A stretch of 64,000 nucleotides of DNA, taken from contig CAZMCH010000005.1 in NCBI GenBank assembly GCA_964564735.1, positions 1-64,000 of the forward strand, written 5' to 3'. Under the pieces are notes generated by a model. It was not told the DNA's origin and ran no database searches. It was given only the letters and a program-made list of their open reading frames with translations. Within the stretch, counting starts at the first letter, position 1, and every line of letters starts with the position of its first letter. Origin of the DNA: CAZMCH01 sp964564735. GTDB lineage: Bacteria; Poribacteria; DTPJ01. A program made the translations under genes and the position numbers. This document shows, in pieces, positions 9,461 through 17,480 of this stretch.

Positions 9461-10132
9461 ATGACAGATAAAGATTATGTCATAAGATTAGAAAATGTTA
9501 TTAAGCAGATGCTTACACCTCTGAAAGATATACCTTTTAATCTTGTGATTGAGGCTATGACTGGAAAGAAGGTTATTCCTTTTGAGTGGCAGAACCCAGA
9601 CCACAGAGATATATTGAATTTGCTTAAAGAAGTCGCTTTGCAAGTTGGCAGAACAGTTAATGAAAATGGAATTTTAAGACCTCGTCCAAACGAGGTAGGA
9701 AACGATATAGAGCCATTTGTTAGAAAAGCATTAAATTCTTTTAACCTGAGCGCAGACATTCCTAAAGGCATCGATGGCAAAAAGAAATCTACTGGTTATC
9801 CTGATATATTATTCTGGTTTAAAAGCAAGCCGTTTTATTTGGAATGTAAAACATATAATATTGAAAATATAGCAACAACTCAAAGAAGTTTTTATTTTTC
9901 TCCTTCTGATGAGTTTAAGGCTATTTATGATGCTCCTCATTTTTTGATGTCTTTTGAAATATATGTTGCAGGTGAATCGGGCAATAATCATATCTATAAA
10001 TGCAAACATTATAAAATTCTTTCTTTAGAATCTTTGTCCCTTGATGTCAAATATGAGTTTAATTCTGATAATAGGCGTATGTATTCAGGAGAATATGGAA
10101 CAACGATTTTAAACGAGGGTGAGATTGACTAA
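9461..10132 (+). CDS. Putative type II restriction endonuclease (PD-(D/E)xK fold)
   Basis: A 223-residue protein whose Y-P-D-I-L-F-W-F-K-S-K-P-F-Y-L-E-C-K (P114-D115, E128-C129-K130) is a textbook PD-x(n)-E-x-K nuclease core. It starts on the base after the methyltransferase stop. No similarity to a named enzyme is recognised, so the role rests on the motif plus the methyltransferase next door. The pair sits between the OPT-like gene and the 321-aa gene, as though inserted into the transport operon. Confidence 0.75.
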   Translation: MTDKDYVIRLENVIKQMLTPLKDIPFNLVIEAMTGKKVIPFEWQNPDHRDILNLLKEVALQVGRTVNENGILRPRPNEVGNDIEPFVRKALNSFNLSADIPKGIDGKKKSTGYPDILFWFKSKPFYLECKTYNIENIATTQRSFYFSPSDEFKAIYDAPHFLMSFEIYVAGESGNNHIYKCKHYKILSLESLSLDVKYEFNSDNRRMYSGEYGTTILNEGEID

Positions 10133-10137
10133 AAAAC

Positions 10138-11103
10138 ATGGACTTTGTAAAATTCGGCTGGCAAGGCATAACAATGGAAATTCCATCAAACTGGGAGCTT
10201 AGCGCCTTGTCTGGTGACTATGATAATGGCTATATACGAATGGATGATGAAAACTCATCACGTATGGAATTAAAATGGTCAAAAACAAAAGAAAAAAAGC
10301 CTGATCTTCAGAAAATATTAGATGAATATTTTAAGGGCATGAGGAAACGCTTGGGTGCAAGCGCTGACGGGCTAAAAATAAAACGGGATGTTGACCTTAT
10401 CAAGACTGAAGATTTCTTCAAAAATAGGGATGTAATTTTCTATAATTGGAAAACTGATGTCCGCGCCAACGGTGCTATCTGGTATTGTAAGGAATGTAAA
10501 AGAGTCGTCGTCATTCAATTGATGGGCTACCTCAAAGAAAATATACTTTCCGACACAATTAGAATATTTGAATCCGTCCATGATCATCCAGAAGGGCAAA
10601 ATAATCTCTGGAGTGCTTATAACTTATCTGTTGAAGTTCCCCGAAGATACCAGATGGATAAACGCAAGCTAATGTCGGGCTATATTTCTTTTTCTTTTAT
10701 AGATGGTAGCCGAACACTCAATGTTGAACGATATGGTCTTGCGGATGTAATCCTAAAAAATGCTGATCTTGAATCTTGGTTTCGGTCTTATTATTCTAAA
10801 GAATTACGAAAATATGGTTTTTCTATTAACGAGATAAGCCAGCAAGAACCTGATTTAAAAAGAGATTATCGCCTTAAAATGACAGGACAGGCAAAAAGAT
10901 TCATTGATAAAATCCCTTTTTCTCCTTTATTTGCCATTGATAAACTCCTAAGACGAAAGCAGATCGCTTCATATTTCTGGCATTGTGAGGAATCAAACAG
11001 AGTTTTTATAGTAACCGCAATGTCAAAGAAGGGCGCAGATGAATTAGTAACACAAGTGGCGTCAAGTATAAATTGCCATAATGATATACAGGAAATAGCA
11101 TAA
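10138..11103 (+). CDS. Unrecognised two-unit protein in the transporter operon
   Basis: A 321-residue protein with no signal peptide or membrane segment. It seems built of two similar units: each opens with a 'ligand plus V/I-P-x-x-W/Y' strand pattern (I-T-M-E-I-P-S-N-W-E-L near residue 14; L-S-V-E-V-P-R-R-Y-Q-M near 163), and each later has a W-Y/H-C-x-E cysteine motif (W-Y-C-K-E-C-K-R-V near 115; W-H-C-E-E-S-N-R-V near 282) followed by a V-I/F-V strand. Its stop overlaps the PqqD-like start by one base (TAATG), showing translational coupling. Function unknown; a partner of the PqqD-like protein is plausible. Confidence 0.6.
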   Translation: MDFVKFGWQGITMEIPSNWELSALSGDYDNGYIRMDDENSSRMELKWSKTKEKKPDLQKILDEYFKGMRKRLGASADGLKIKRDVDLIKTEDFFKNRDVIFYNWKTDVRANGAIWYCKECKRVVVIQLMGYLKENILSDTIRIFESVHDHPEGQNNLWSAYNLSVEVPRRYQMDKRKLMSGYISFSFIDGSRTLNVERYGLADVILKNADLESWFRSYYSKELRKYGFSINEISQQEPDLKRDYRLKMTGQAKRFIDKIPFSPLFAIDKLLRRKQIASYFWHCEESNRVFIVTAMSKKGADELVTQVASSINCHNDIQEIA

Positions 11104-11513
11104 TGAACTTCATACGTCGTCTAATTGCGCAGAGAGCAAGAAAAAAATCCGGGCTAAAATTCAAAAGAGATGACGTTTTGAAGTCCAGACCGGTTAGAAA
11201 TACGCTTGTGAAATGGGAACAGAATCCCGAAAATAACTTAGTTGCTCTTACTGTTCCTCAAAAAGAGGTTCTTTGGGTTAAGGTTGTCTCCAAGATATTT
11301 AGACTTCCAAATTCAAGGGTTATTGCTCTTGATGAGGTTGGCTCTTTTGTCTGGACTCTCTGTGATGGGTATAACACAATAGACACGATAGTTAAAGCCT
11401 TAGCCAACAAATACAAATTGACACACAAAGAAGCAGAAACATCATTATTGGAATATTTTCGTATGCTTGGCAAAAGGGGAATAATAGGGTTTGCTATAGA
11501 AAAGAAGGATTAG
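11103..11513 (+). CDS. PqqD-like peptide-binding protein
   Basis: A 136-residue protein: about 60 N-terminal basic residues, then a PqqD-type winged-helix fold, with R-V-I-A-L-D-E-V-G-S-F-V-W-T-L-C-D-G and T-I-D-T-I-V-K-A-L-A-N-K-Y, then a short final helix. PqqD proteins bind precursor peptides (RiPP recognition element) and present them to radical SAM or other modifying enzymes. The N-terminal extension is not usual for PqqD. It is coupled to the gene before it. No radical SAM gene is adjacent; the nearest Scm cassette is at 36-39.5 kb and lacks its own PqqD. Confidence 0.75.
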   Translation: MNFIRRLIAQRARKKSGLKFKRDDVLKSRPVRNTLVKWEQNPENNLVALTVPQKEVLWVKVVSKIFRLPNSRVIALDEVGSFVWTLCDGYNTIDTIVKALANKYKLTHKEAETSLLEYFRMLGKRGIIGFAIEKKD

Positions 11514-11572
11514 CCATAAAAGAATGTCATTTCAGTAAAAGTTGGAATTTAGAAAGGGCTAAGAGAATAAAT

Positions 11573-11776
11573 ATGATTTACAAAGTGAATCTGGAAAAAA
11601 CGGAAGAAGGTTATGCTGTCTGGGTCCCAGGTCTGCCGGGCTGTTGGTCGCAGGGCAAAACTGAAAAAGAAGCTTTGGAAAATATAAAAGACGCTATTGT
11701 TGATTATTTGGATGCTGTTGAAGAATTGACAAAAAATAAAGAATCCCGTTATGTGGAAATAGCAAGTCATGCCTAA
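11573..11776 (+). CDS. hicB: HicB-family antitoxin (second copy)
   Basis: A 67-residue HicB protein with the classic N-terminus Y-K-V-N-L-E-K-T-E-E-G-Y-A-V-W-V-P-G-L-P-G-C-W-S-Q-G in two pieces and the helix E-K-E-A-L-E-N-I-K-D-A-I. It overlaps hicA by 8 bases. It differs enough from the HicB at 4912 that the two are separate acquisitions rather than a recent duplication. The pair sits between the PqqD-like gene and the ABC ATPase gene. Confidence 0.85.
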   Translation: MIYKVNLEKTEEGYAVWVPGLPGCWSQGKTEKEALENIKDAIVDYLDAVEELTKNKESRYVEIASHA

Positions 11777-11981
11777 ACTGTCAGGCATAAATCATCAAAG
11801 GGCGGTAAAGGCTTTTAAGAGAGTCGGCTTTTGGGTTATAAGGCAGGGAAAACATATAACCATGACTGACGGAGAAAGAATTATTACTATTCCAAGAGAA
11901 AATCCGATTAACTCCTTTACAATGGCTGGAATTATAAAAGATGCTGGTTTGACTATTGATGAATTCAAGAATCTTCTGTAA
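11769..11981 (+). CDS. hicA: HicA-family mRNA interferase toxin (second copy)
   Basis: A 70-residue HicA: A-V-K-A-F-K-R-V-G-F-W-V-I-R-Q-G-K-H carries the catalytic histidine, followed by M-T-D-G and I-T-I-P-R-E-N-P-I. It ends in the usual I-I-K-D-A-G-L-T-I-D-E-F helix. It looks intact and is coupled to hicB by overlap. Confidence 0.85.
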   Translation: MPKLSGINHQRAVKAFKRVGFWVIRQGKHITMTDGERIITIPRENPINSFTMAGIIKDAGLTIDEFKNLL

Positions 11982-12333
11982 AGAAGATGGTTTTTGTTTC
12001 ATAAAAAAGTGGAATTGTAAAATGAAAATACACATCAGTTGAGCTTCAACACAAGGCTTTGGAATGGAGATAATGTATTTAGTTGATACAACGAAAATTG
12101 CACTAACAAGCATATAACAAAATCAAACTCCCTATATGTCATTCCAGCGGAGGCTGGAATCCAGAAAAGCATTGAAAATACTAGATTCCCGCTTTCGCGG
12201 GAATGACATTGCTGAAGGTTGATTTTTATGTGCAAGATTCATTCCCACAATGGACACCAAAGAGCCAGATATTATAATCAAAATGGCTAGAGAATAATTT
12301 TTCTTAAAATAAATATAGTAAGGAGTTTTAAAC
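11982..12333. other. Intergenic stretch before the ABC ATPase gene
   Basis: No gene is supported here. It holds the composite palindromic repeat at 12136-12209 and a good Shine-Dalgarno (AAGGAG) just before the ATG at 12334. The rest is AT-rich and featureless to the eye. Confidence 0.5.
12136..12209. repeat. Composite REP-like element with two stem-loops
   Basis: ATTCCAGC...GCTGGAAT (12141-12160) and ATTCCCGC...GCGGGAAT (12185-12204) are two hairpins enclosed by outer inverted ends ATGTCATTCC and GGAATGACAT. It is the fullest copy of the repeat seen at 4365 and 59321. Confidence 0.7.
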
Positions 12334-13071
12334 ATGCCAGCAGAAAATACAGTTAGAGTTAGAAATGTTATAAAAAGATATGTGATGGGGACGGTCATTG
12401 TAGAAGCCCTTAGAGGCATTAACCTTGAAATCCAGAGAGGCGAGTATATATCCATCATGGGTCCATCTGGTTCAGGAAAAAGCACGCTTTTTAACATGAT
12501 CGGTGGATTGGATAAGCCGACAGATGGACGTGTTTATATTGACGAAGTTGACATTGCACAGCTTGACGCCTATGAACTAGCGTGGCTGAGATGCAGAAAG
12601 ATCGGCTATATTTTTCAGTCGTTCAACCTTATTCCAGTTATGACCGCATTGGAAAACGTTACCTTACCTATGATATTTGCCGGCGTTCCGACAGACGAAG
12701 GCATAGAAAAAGCCATTGAATTGCTTACGATGGTTGGTCTAGGCGACAGAATCCAGCATAAGCCTCTTGAACTTTCAGGCGGTCAGCAACAGCGTGTTGC
12801 CATTGCAAGAGCATTGGCAAATGATCCCGCAATCGTCCTTGCTGATGAGCCTACTGGTAACCTTGACCTTAATACTGGACGTGAAATTATAGCATTGTTG
12901 AAACGCCTAAATATAGAAAATGGTGTTACGATTATTTCTGCGACTCATGATCTAAAAATGCTTGATGTTTCTGACCGTATATTCTGGATCAGAGATGGCA
13001 GAGTTGACAAAGTTGGCAAGCGCGCCGACATTGAATTAGAAGTTGGTTCTCTTGAAGGTGAAAAAGCTTAA
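12334..13071 (+). CDS. LolD/MacB-type ABC transporter ATPase
   Basis: A 245-residue nucleotide-binding subunit. Walker [10 protein letters not shown] (residues 43-51), signature L-S-G-G-Q-Q-Q-R (about 146), Walker [13 protein letters not shown] (about 168) and the H-loop S-A-T-H-D are all present. The sequence type is that of ATPases driving FtsX-family permeases (LolD, MacB, FtsE). The obvious partner is the giant permease at the start of the window, 8 kb away but on the same strand with only transport and defence genes between. A strong ribosome binding site precedes it, perhaps because insertions have broken co-translation. Confidence 0.9.
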   Translation: MPAENTVRVRNVIKRYVMGTVIVEALRGINLEIQRGEYISIMGPSGSGKSTLFNMIGGLDKPTDGRVYIDEVDIAQLDAYELAWLRCRKIGYIFQSFNLIPVMTALENVTLPMIFAGVPTDEGIEKAIELLTMVGLGDRIQHKPLELSGGQQQRVAIARALANDPAIVLADEPTGNLDLNTGREIIALLKRLNIENGVTIISATHDLKMLDVSDRIFWIRDGRVDKVGKRADIELEVGSLEGEKA

Positions 13072-13095
13072 ATCAATATACGAAGGGAATGACTA

Positions 13096-13440
13096 ATGCC
13101 AAAAATTCAGCTTGATAGCCTTGATTTTAAGCATCGTGGAGGAACAATTCCAACGATAGTTCAGGATGCAGATACAGGCGAAATACTCACACTTGCTTAT
13201 TCCACAGAAGAATCGCTAAAAAAAGCAATAGAACTGGAAGAAAGTGTTTTTTGGAGCACATCAAGGAACGAAATCTGGCATAAAGGAGCAACTTCTGGAA
13301 ATGTGCAAAAACTCGTAGAGATACTTTATGATTGTGATGGCGATGCAATAGTTTTTAGGGTAAAGCCATTAGGACCCGCATGTCATACAGGCGAACGAAC
13401 ATGCTTTTATAAAAAACTAATTTCTTTCACAGACCAATAA
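13096..13440 (+). CDS. hisI: Phosphoribosyl-AMP cyclohydrolase
   Basis: A 114-residue HisI opening the PR-AMP ring in histidine synthesis (third step). Family residues are visible: F-W-S-T-S-R-N-E-I-W-H-K-G-A-T-S-G-N and D-C-D-G-D-A, then G-P-A-C-H-T-G-E-R-T-C-F, which supply the zinc cysteines and magnesium aspartates. HisE is not fused. It stands alone 24 bases after the ABC ATPase gene; hisF is 16 kb away in this window, so the pathway genes are scattered. Confidence 0.93.
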   Translation: MPKIQLDSLDFKHRGGTIPTIVQDADTGEILTLAYSTEESLKKAIELEESVFWSTSRNEIWHKGATSGNVQKLVEILYDCDGDAIVFRVKPLGPACHTGERTCFYKKLISFTDQ

Positions 13441-13442
13441 AA

Positions 13443-13538
13443 ATCTCTGTTTCTTTGACAGAGGAATGCACAAAAGTCACAGGTATTCCTTACATCATGG
13501 ATTCAGATCAAGCTGAGGTTGATAAGATATTAGGTTAA
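13443..13538 (+). pseudogene. Short open fragment after hisI, possible gene 3' end
   Basis: An open stretch in a different frame from hisI reads T-E-E-C-T-K-V-T-G-I-P-Y-I-M-D-S-D-Q-A-E and ends in K-I-L-G and a stop. The composition looks protein-like, but I do not recognise the family and no convincing start exists. It may be the tail of a lost gene or chance. Confidence 0.3.
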
Positions 13539-13549
13539 GGCTTTATTCG

Positions 13550-13587
13550 TAATGCGTGAATGGCGATGAATTTGCCATCACGCATTA
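13550..13587. terminator. Hairpin between convergent genes
   Basis: TAATGCGTGA at 13550 pairs with TCACGCATTA ending at 13587, with inner GGC/GCC pairing. It lies between hisI (plus) and the DUF58 gene (minus) and could end transcription from both sides. No strong U-tract. Confidence 0.5.
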
Positions 13588-14487
13588 TCAAATAAACAAA
13601 TTCTCTTTCCGTAAGTGTAATATAAGATCATCAAATTGCGAAGCTGTGTTAATAAGTATATAGGTAGAATTATTTATTAGGCAAAATTCTTTGAGATCAT
13701 TACAAAATTTAGTTAATCTTAAACGGTATCTCGCAAGCATACTATCAGTAATTGTTACTTCCTTAGTCTCATTTGTCTCGGAATCCTGAAGCTTTAACTC
13801 ACCTGATAAGTTCGGATTTAACTCATCTTCACTCAATATCTGAATCACCTTAACATCAAAGTTTTTATATAAAAGAGATTTTAATCCTGTTTCATAGACA
13901 TTTGAAGGAACAAGGAAATCCGATATAATAATAGCAACGCCACGATGATGGGTTCTTATTGCATATTTTCGAATACACTCACCCATAATTGAACTAGCTT
14001 GTGAGGAATTTATTGAATTTGGAATATTGTTGAGAAAATCAATTATAGGAAATATCTGGTCTTTCCCGCGCATTGGTTTCAGAGTGTTGATATTTTCAGA
14101 AAATATTGTCAATACAACCGTATCAAGATTCACAAGTCCGATATATGCTAATGCAGATGATAACATTTTTGCATATTCCAGCTTTGATGGTGTGCCGAAA
14201 TTCATTGAAGGACTTGTATCAAGCAAAATATGGATATATATATTTTCTTCTTCCATGAAAGTTTTAAGAAATAGCTTATTTAGACGTGCATAGATATTCC
14301 AATCAATGAATCTGAAATCATCACCGGGCTGATAATCACGATAATCAGCAAATTCAACACTACTGCCACGTTTAACACTTCTACGCTTGCCTTTCATCGC
14401 ACCGGGGAATAGCTTTCGTGAGGTTATATTTAGTCTTTCCAGCATTTTCATTAATTCAGGGTCGATTAGCTTATTTTCAGACGGCAT
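13588..14487 (-). CDS. DUF58 (VWA-like) protein partnered with MoxR ATPase
   Basis: A 299-residue protein with the DUF58 hallmark G-S-S-V-E-F-A-D-Y-R-D-Y-Q-P-G-D-D near residue 40, F-R-F-I-D-W-N-I-Y-A-R, and a VWA-type metal motif D-T-S-P-S-M near residue 90. DUF58 proteins are encoded with MoxR ATPases and are thought to act as assembly or chaperone modules. Its start overlaps the MoxR gene by 11 bases. The usual downstream BatA/BatB membrane genes are absent; hisI lies convergent instead. Confidence 0.88.
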   Translation of the reverse strand: MPSENKLIDPELMKMLERLNITSRKLFPGAMKGKRRSVKRGSSVEFADYRDYQPGDDFRFIDWNIYARLNKLFLKTFMEEENIYIHILLDTSPSMNFGTPSKLEYAKMLSSALAYIGLVNLDTVVLTIFSENINTLKPMRGKDQIFPIIDFLNNIPNSINSSQASSIMGECIRKYAIRTHHRGVAIIISDFLVPSNVYETGLKSLLYKNFDVKVIQILSEDELNPNLSGELKLQDSETNETKEVTITDSMLARYRLRLTKFCNDLKEFCLINNSTYILINTASQFDDLILHLRKENLFI

Positions 14488-15487
14488 TTTCAGAATTCAC
14501 CTTCTCAAGAATCTCTTTGATTATATCATCTGTATCAATGTTTTCTGCTTCTCCCTCAAAGTTCAATATCATTCTATGTCTTAGTGCTGGATAGGCTGTT
14601 TTGTTTATATCCTCTATGGCTACGTTATATCTACCTTCTAGCAAAGCCATTACTTTTGAACCGAGTATAAGGGCTTGTGCGCCTCTTGGGCTTGATCCAT
14701 ATCTGACATATTTGTTGACCATTTCAGATGATAAATCAGATTTGGGATGTGTCGCAAAAGTGAGTCTAACCGCATGTTCTCTAACATGTGTAGCAAGCAT
14801 TACCTCACGAATAAGCCATCTCATATCCATAATCTGTTCTGATTCGAGGACTTTATTTGCCTTTGGTATCTCATTTACAGTGGTTCTATCCAATATCGCA
14901 GAAAGCTCATCAATCGTAGGATATTTTACTTTTAGCTTGAATAAGAACCTATCTAATTGTGCTTCTGGTAATGGAAAAGTGCCTTCCATTTCAATTGGAT
15001 TCTGTGTCGCAAGGACAAAGAAAGGTTCTTGTAAAGGATATGTCTTTCCTGCAACACTGACAGTATGTTCTTGCATTGCTTCTAGCATGGCAGATTGAGT
15101 TTTTGGGGTTGCCCTGTTTATTTCGTCTGCAAGGACAACATTTGCAAATAAAGGACCTTTTTGGAATTGAAATTCTTTTCTTCCTTCTTCATTTTCAATG
15201 ACAATGTTTGTGCCTATAATGTCAGCAGGCATAAGATCGGGTGTGAATTGTATTCTTGAGAATGAAAGATCAAGGGCATCACTCATTGTCTTTATAGTAA
15301 GTGTCTTTCCTAACCCGGGCAAGCCCTCAAGCAATACATGACCATTAGCAAATAGGCATATCAAAACGCCTTCAATTATTTCTTGCTGACCGACAATAAC
15401 CTTGCTTATCTCATCTTTGATACGTAGGAAATTTTCCTTAAATTTCTCGACCCTTTCTTGTATATTATTTTTTGGTGGTTTATTCAT
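14477..15487 (-). CDS. MoxR-family AAA+ ATPase
   Basis: A 336-residue AAA+ protein. Walker A is G-L-P-G-L-G-K-T; Walker B is V-L-A-D-E-I-N-R-A; sensor A-T-Q-N-P-I-E and arginine-finger-region E-A-Q-L-D-R-F are in place. MoxR ATPases remodel protein complexes together with VWA/DUF58 partners, here the overlapping downstream gene. Length is normal for the family (about 330 aa). Confidence 0.92.
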   Translation of the reverse strand: MNKPPKNNIQERVEKFKENFLRIKDEISKVIVGQQEIIEGVLICLFANGHVLLEGLPGLGKTLTIKTMSDALDLSFSRIQFTPDLMPADIIGTNIVIENEEGRKEFQFQKGPLFANVVLADEINRATPKTQSAMLEAMQEHTVSVAGKTYPLQEPFFVLATQNPIEMEGTFPLPEAQLDRFLFKLKVKYPTIDELSAILDRTTVNEIPKANKVLESEQIMDMRWLIREVMLATHVREHAVRLTFATHPKSDLSSEMVNKYVRYGSSPRGAQALILGSKVMALLEGRYNVAIEDINKTAYPALRHRMILNFEGEAENIDTDDIIKEILEKVNSENAV

Positions 15488-15525
15488 TAGTTATTTTCCA
15501 TATTGCACTTATAGGCGGTTAAAAA

Positions 15526-16452
15526 TCATTTTAAGTGCTTATTAAACCAATTCTTTGCAATACGCCACATCTCATCTGATAAAATATGACCTGAACCTTC
15601 TTCAATATACCAGCTAAATTTATCTTCTGCACCAGCTTTTTTATATGCTTCTGCAATGGTTTTTATTCCTTCCTTTACTTCTGGGATCGGGCTTCCATTA
15701 TCAAGTTCGCCGAAATTCAAATGCAAGGCTCTTGGGGCGATCAAACCTGCAATATCTGGCGTATCACCATATTGAAACCATCCCGGTATAAAGTTAGGAA
15801 AACAATGTAGCAAGTGAGTGCGATGAATTGCGGAATATGTCGGCAAGCAACAATTGCCCACAAGACAAATTATTCTGGATTCCCACGGACCAACAAGCCA
15901 TGTATGCGTTGATCCCATTGAGTGACCATAACAGCCGATTTTGTTTGCCTTAACTTCTGCTCTTGAACAAAGATAATCTATTGCACGTCTCATATCAAGT
16001 ATGTTTTTCCAAGCCATACACTTACCTGAAACAACATAACGCAGAAACTCAAAGCGTTCATAATTCCCACCGTCAAGATATTTACTTTGCCTTTCTTCGA
16101 AACAGAGTGCATCAGGACAAAGCACAACATAACCTTCTTTTGCAAGAGCAACGCCTGTATGGTGCATGGGGGCACCAGCAAGTCCACCGGGTTCGCTTTT
16201 TCCTAAATGATATTGACCGTTATGTTGATGCCAGATAGCAACCGCTGGGGCTGGATTATTTATATCAATCCCATCAGGCACAAGCAGTAATGCGGGAACA
16301 CGATCATTCGGCTCAACCTCATAGGTTAATGACTCAATGCGATAACCGTCCTTTTGTATAATTTCACGAATAGCGGGTTTTAAATCACAAGGTTCTGGCC
16401 ACTCACCGCCAAGACATTCAAGCAATTTTTCTCTAAGAAACTTTGTTTCCAT
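15526..16452 (-). CDS. Alpha/beta hydrolase, dienelactone-hydrolase or acetyl-xylan-esterase like
   Basis: Started at the ATG at 16452 (309 aa), which has GAGAGG eight bases upstream; an ATG at 16467 would add five residues. The nucleophile elbow G-C-Y-G-H-S-M-G-S-T, a late acid L-N-F-G-E-L-D-N-G, and the C-terminal histidine in E-G-S-G-H-I-L make a complete Ser-Asp-His triad. H-Q-H-N-G near residue 90 fits the oxyanion region. No signal peptide, so cytoplasmic. Related genes in marine bacteria act on acetylated sugars, but the substrate cannot be read from sequence. Confidence 0.8.
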   Translation of the reverse strand: METKFLREKLLECLGGEWPEPCDLKPAIREIIQKDGYRIESLTYEVEPNDRVPALLLVPDGIDINNPAPAVAIWHQHNGQYHLGKSEPGGLAGAPMHHTGVALAKEGYVVLCPDALCFEERQSKYLDGGNYERFEFLRYVVSGKCMAWKNILDMRRAIDYLCSRAEVKANKIGCYGHSMGSTHTWLVGPWESRIICLVGNCCLPTYSAIHRTHLLHCFPNFIPGWFQYGDTPDIAGLIAPRALHLNFGELDNGSPIPEVKEGIKTIAEAYKKAGAEDKFSWYIEEGSGHILSDEMWRIAKNWFNKHLK

Positions 16453-16480
16453 TGTTATACCTCTCATAAATACACATTTT

Positions 16481-17479
16481 TTATCTCATTAATAAACATA
16501 AAGCATCTATAACATCATCAACATTAATTGATTCCATGCAAAGTATGCCTTTTTTACATTCACGTTTATAGCATGGAGAGCATTCAATATCTTTTTTTAT
16601 AACAATATTTCTTTCACCATAAGGTCTATGATGTATTGGATCAGTAGGACCAAATAAGGCAATTGTCGGAGTTTCTAGTGCAGACGATATGTGCATCGGT
16701 CCACTATCACAAGTTATATAGTAATCACAATGCTTTATTATTGCACCTAACTCCCATAATGTTGTTCTACCTGTTTGATTGATTATATATTCACCTGAAT
16801 TTGAGGCAATTTCCATTATCTTCTGTCCAATTGAGACATCAGACTTACCACCTGTTAGAATACTTTTTATGCCCAATTGATTATATAAAATCTCTGTTAA
16901 ATATGCAAATTTCTCTATTTTCCATCGCTTTGTTTGCCATGTTGTTGAAATATTTATGCCTGCTATTTTCCCATTGAGTCTAGATATTTTGCTTTTGGCA
17001 AAGTCTTCATCTTCTTGTCTAATGCCCCAAAATTCCAGCTTATCAGAGAGGTTTGTTCCTGCAACTGATGATATTATATTAAGGTATCTCTGGACTTCAT
17101 GAATATTTTGTTTGCGATTTACCTTTGTTGTTAAAAAAAAGCTATTTCCTGTGAGTTTCAAGCCTATTCGCTCTGGTATATGTGCAAAATAAGCAATAAT
17201 TGAACTACTTACAGAATTGGGATGAAGGATTATTGCCATATCAAAAGCTTTTGATTTTAGTTGCTTTATGATTGTATTCATACTTTGACTAGCATGTTTA
17301 TCATAGGTAATTATTTCATCAAGATAGGGATGACGATCCATTAGCTCATAGACTAATGGACGTAAAAGCATTGTCATTCGGCAATCGGAAAATTTATTTT
17401 TCAATGCTCGTAATGCTGGTGTAAGCAATACCATATCGCCTATCCAACCACCTGTGTGCATTATTAGTATGTTTTTCAT
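16481..17479 (-). CDS. Glycosyltransferase family 9 (heptosyltransferase type)
   Basis: A 332-residue GT9 protein, opening with I-L-I-M-H-T-G-G-W-I-G-D-M-V-L-L-T-P-A, the family's N-terminal glycine loop. The second domain has the donor-binding D-S-G-P-M-H-I-S-S-A-L-E-T-P-T-I-A-L-F-G in two halves. Near the C-terminus lies C-S-P-C-Y-K-R-E-C-K-K-G, as in ADP-heptose:LPS enzymes. The role is probably adding sugars to lipopolysaccharide core or another envelope glycan at the inner membrane. One base separates it from the next GT9 gene upstream. Confidence 0.88.
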   Translation of the reverse strand: MKNILIMHTGGWIGDMVLLTPALRALKNKFSDCRMTMLLRPLVYELMDRHPYLDEIITYDKHASQSMNTIIKQLKSKAFDMAIILHPNSVSSSIIAYFAHIPERIGLKLTGNSFFLTTKVNRKQNIHEVQRYLNIISSVAGTNLSDKLEFWGIRQEDEDFAKSKISRLNGKIAGINISTTWQTKRWKIEKFAYLTEILYNQLGIKSILTGGKSDVSIGQKIMEIASNSGEYIINQTGRTTLWELGAIIKHCDYYITCDSGPMHISSALETPTIALFGPTDPIHHRPYGERNIVIKKDIECSPCYKRECKKGILCMESINVDDVIDALCLLMR

Positions 17480-17480
17480 A

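Noticed and set aside
14601..15098. A 165-codon plus-strand frame opposite the MoxR gene.
   Set aside because: It is antisense to a clear AAA+ gene and shows no family pattern.
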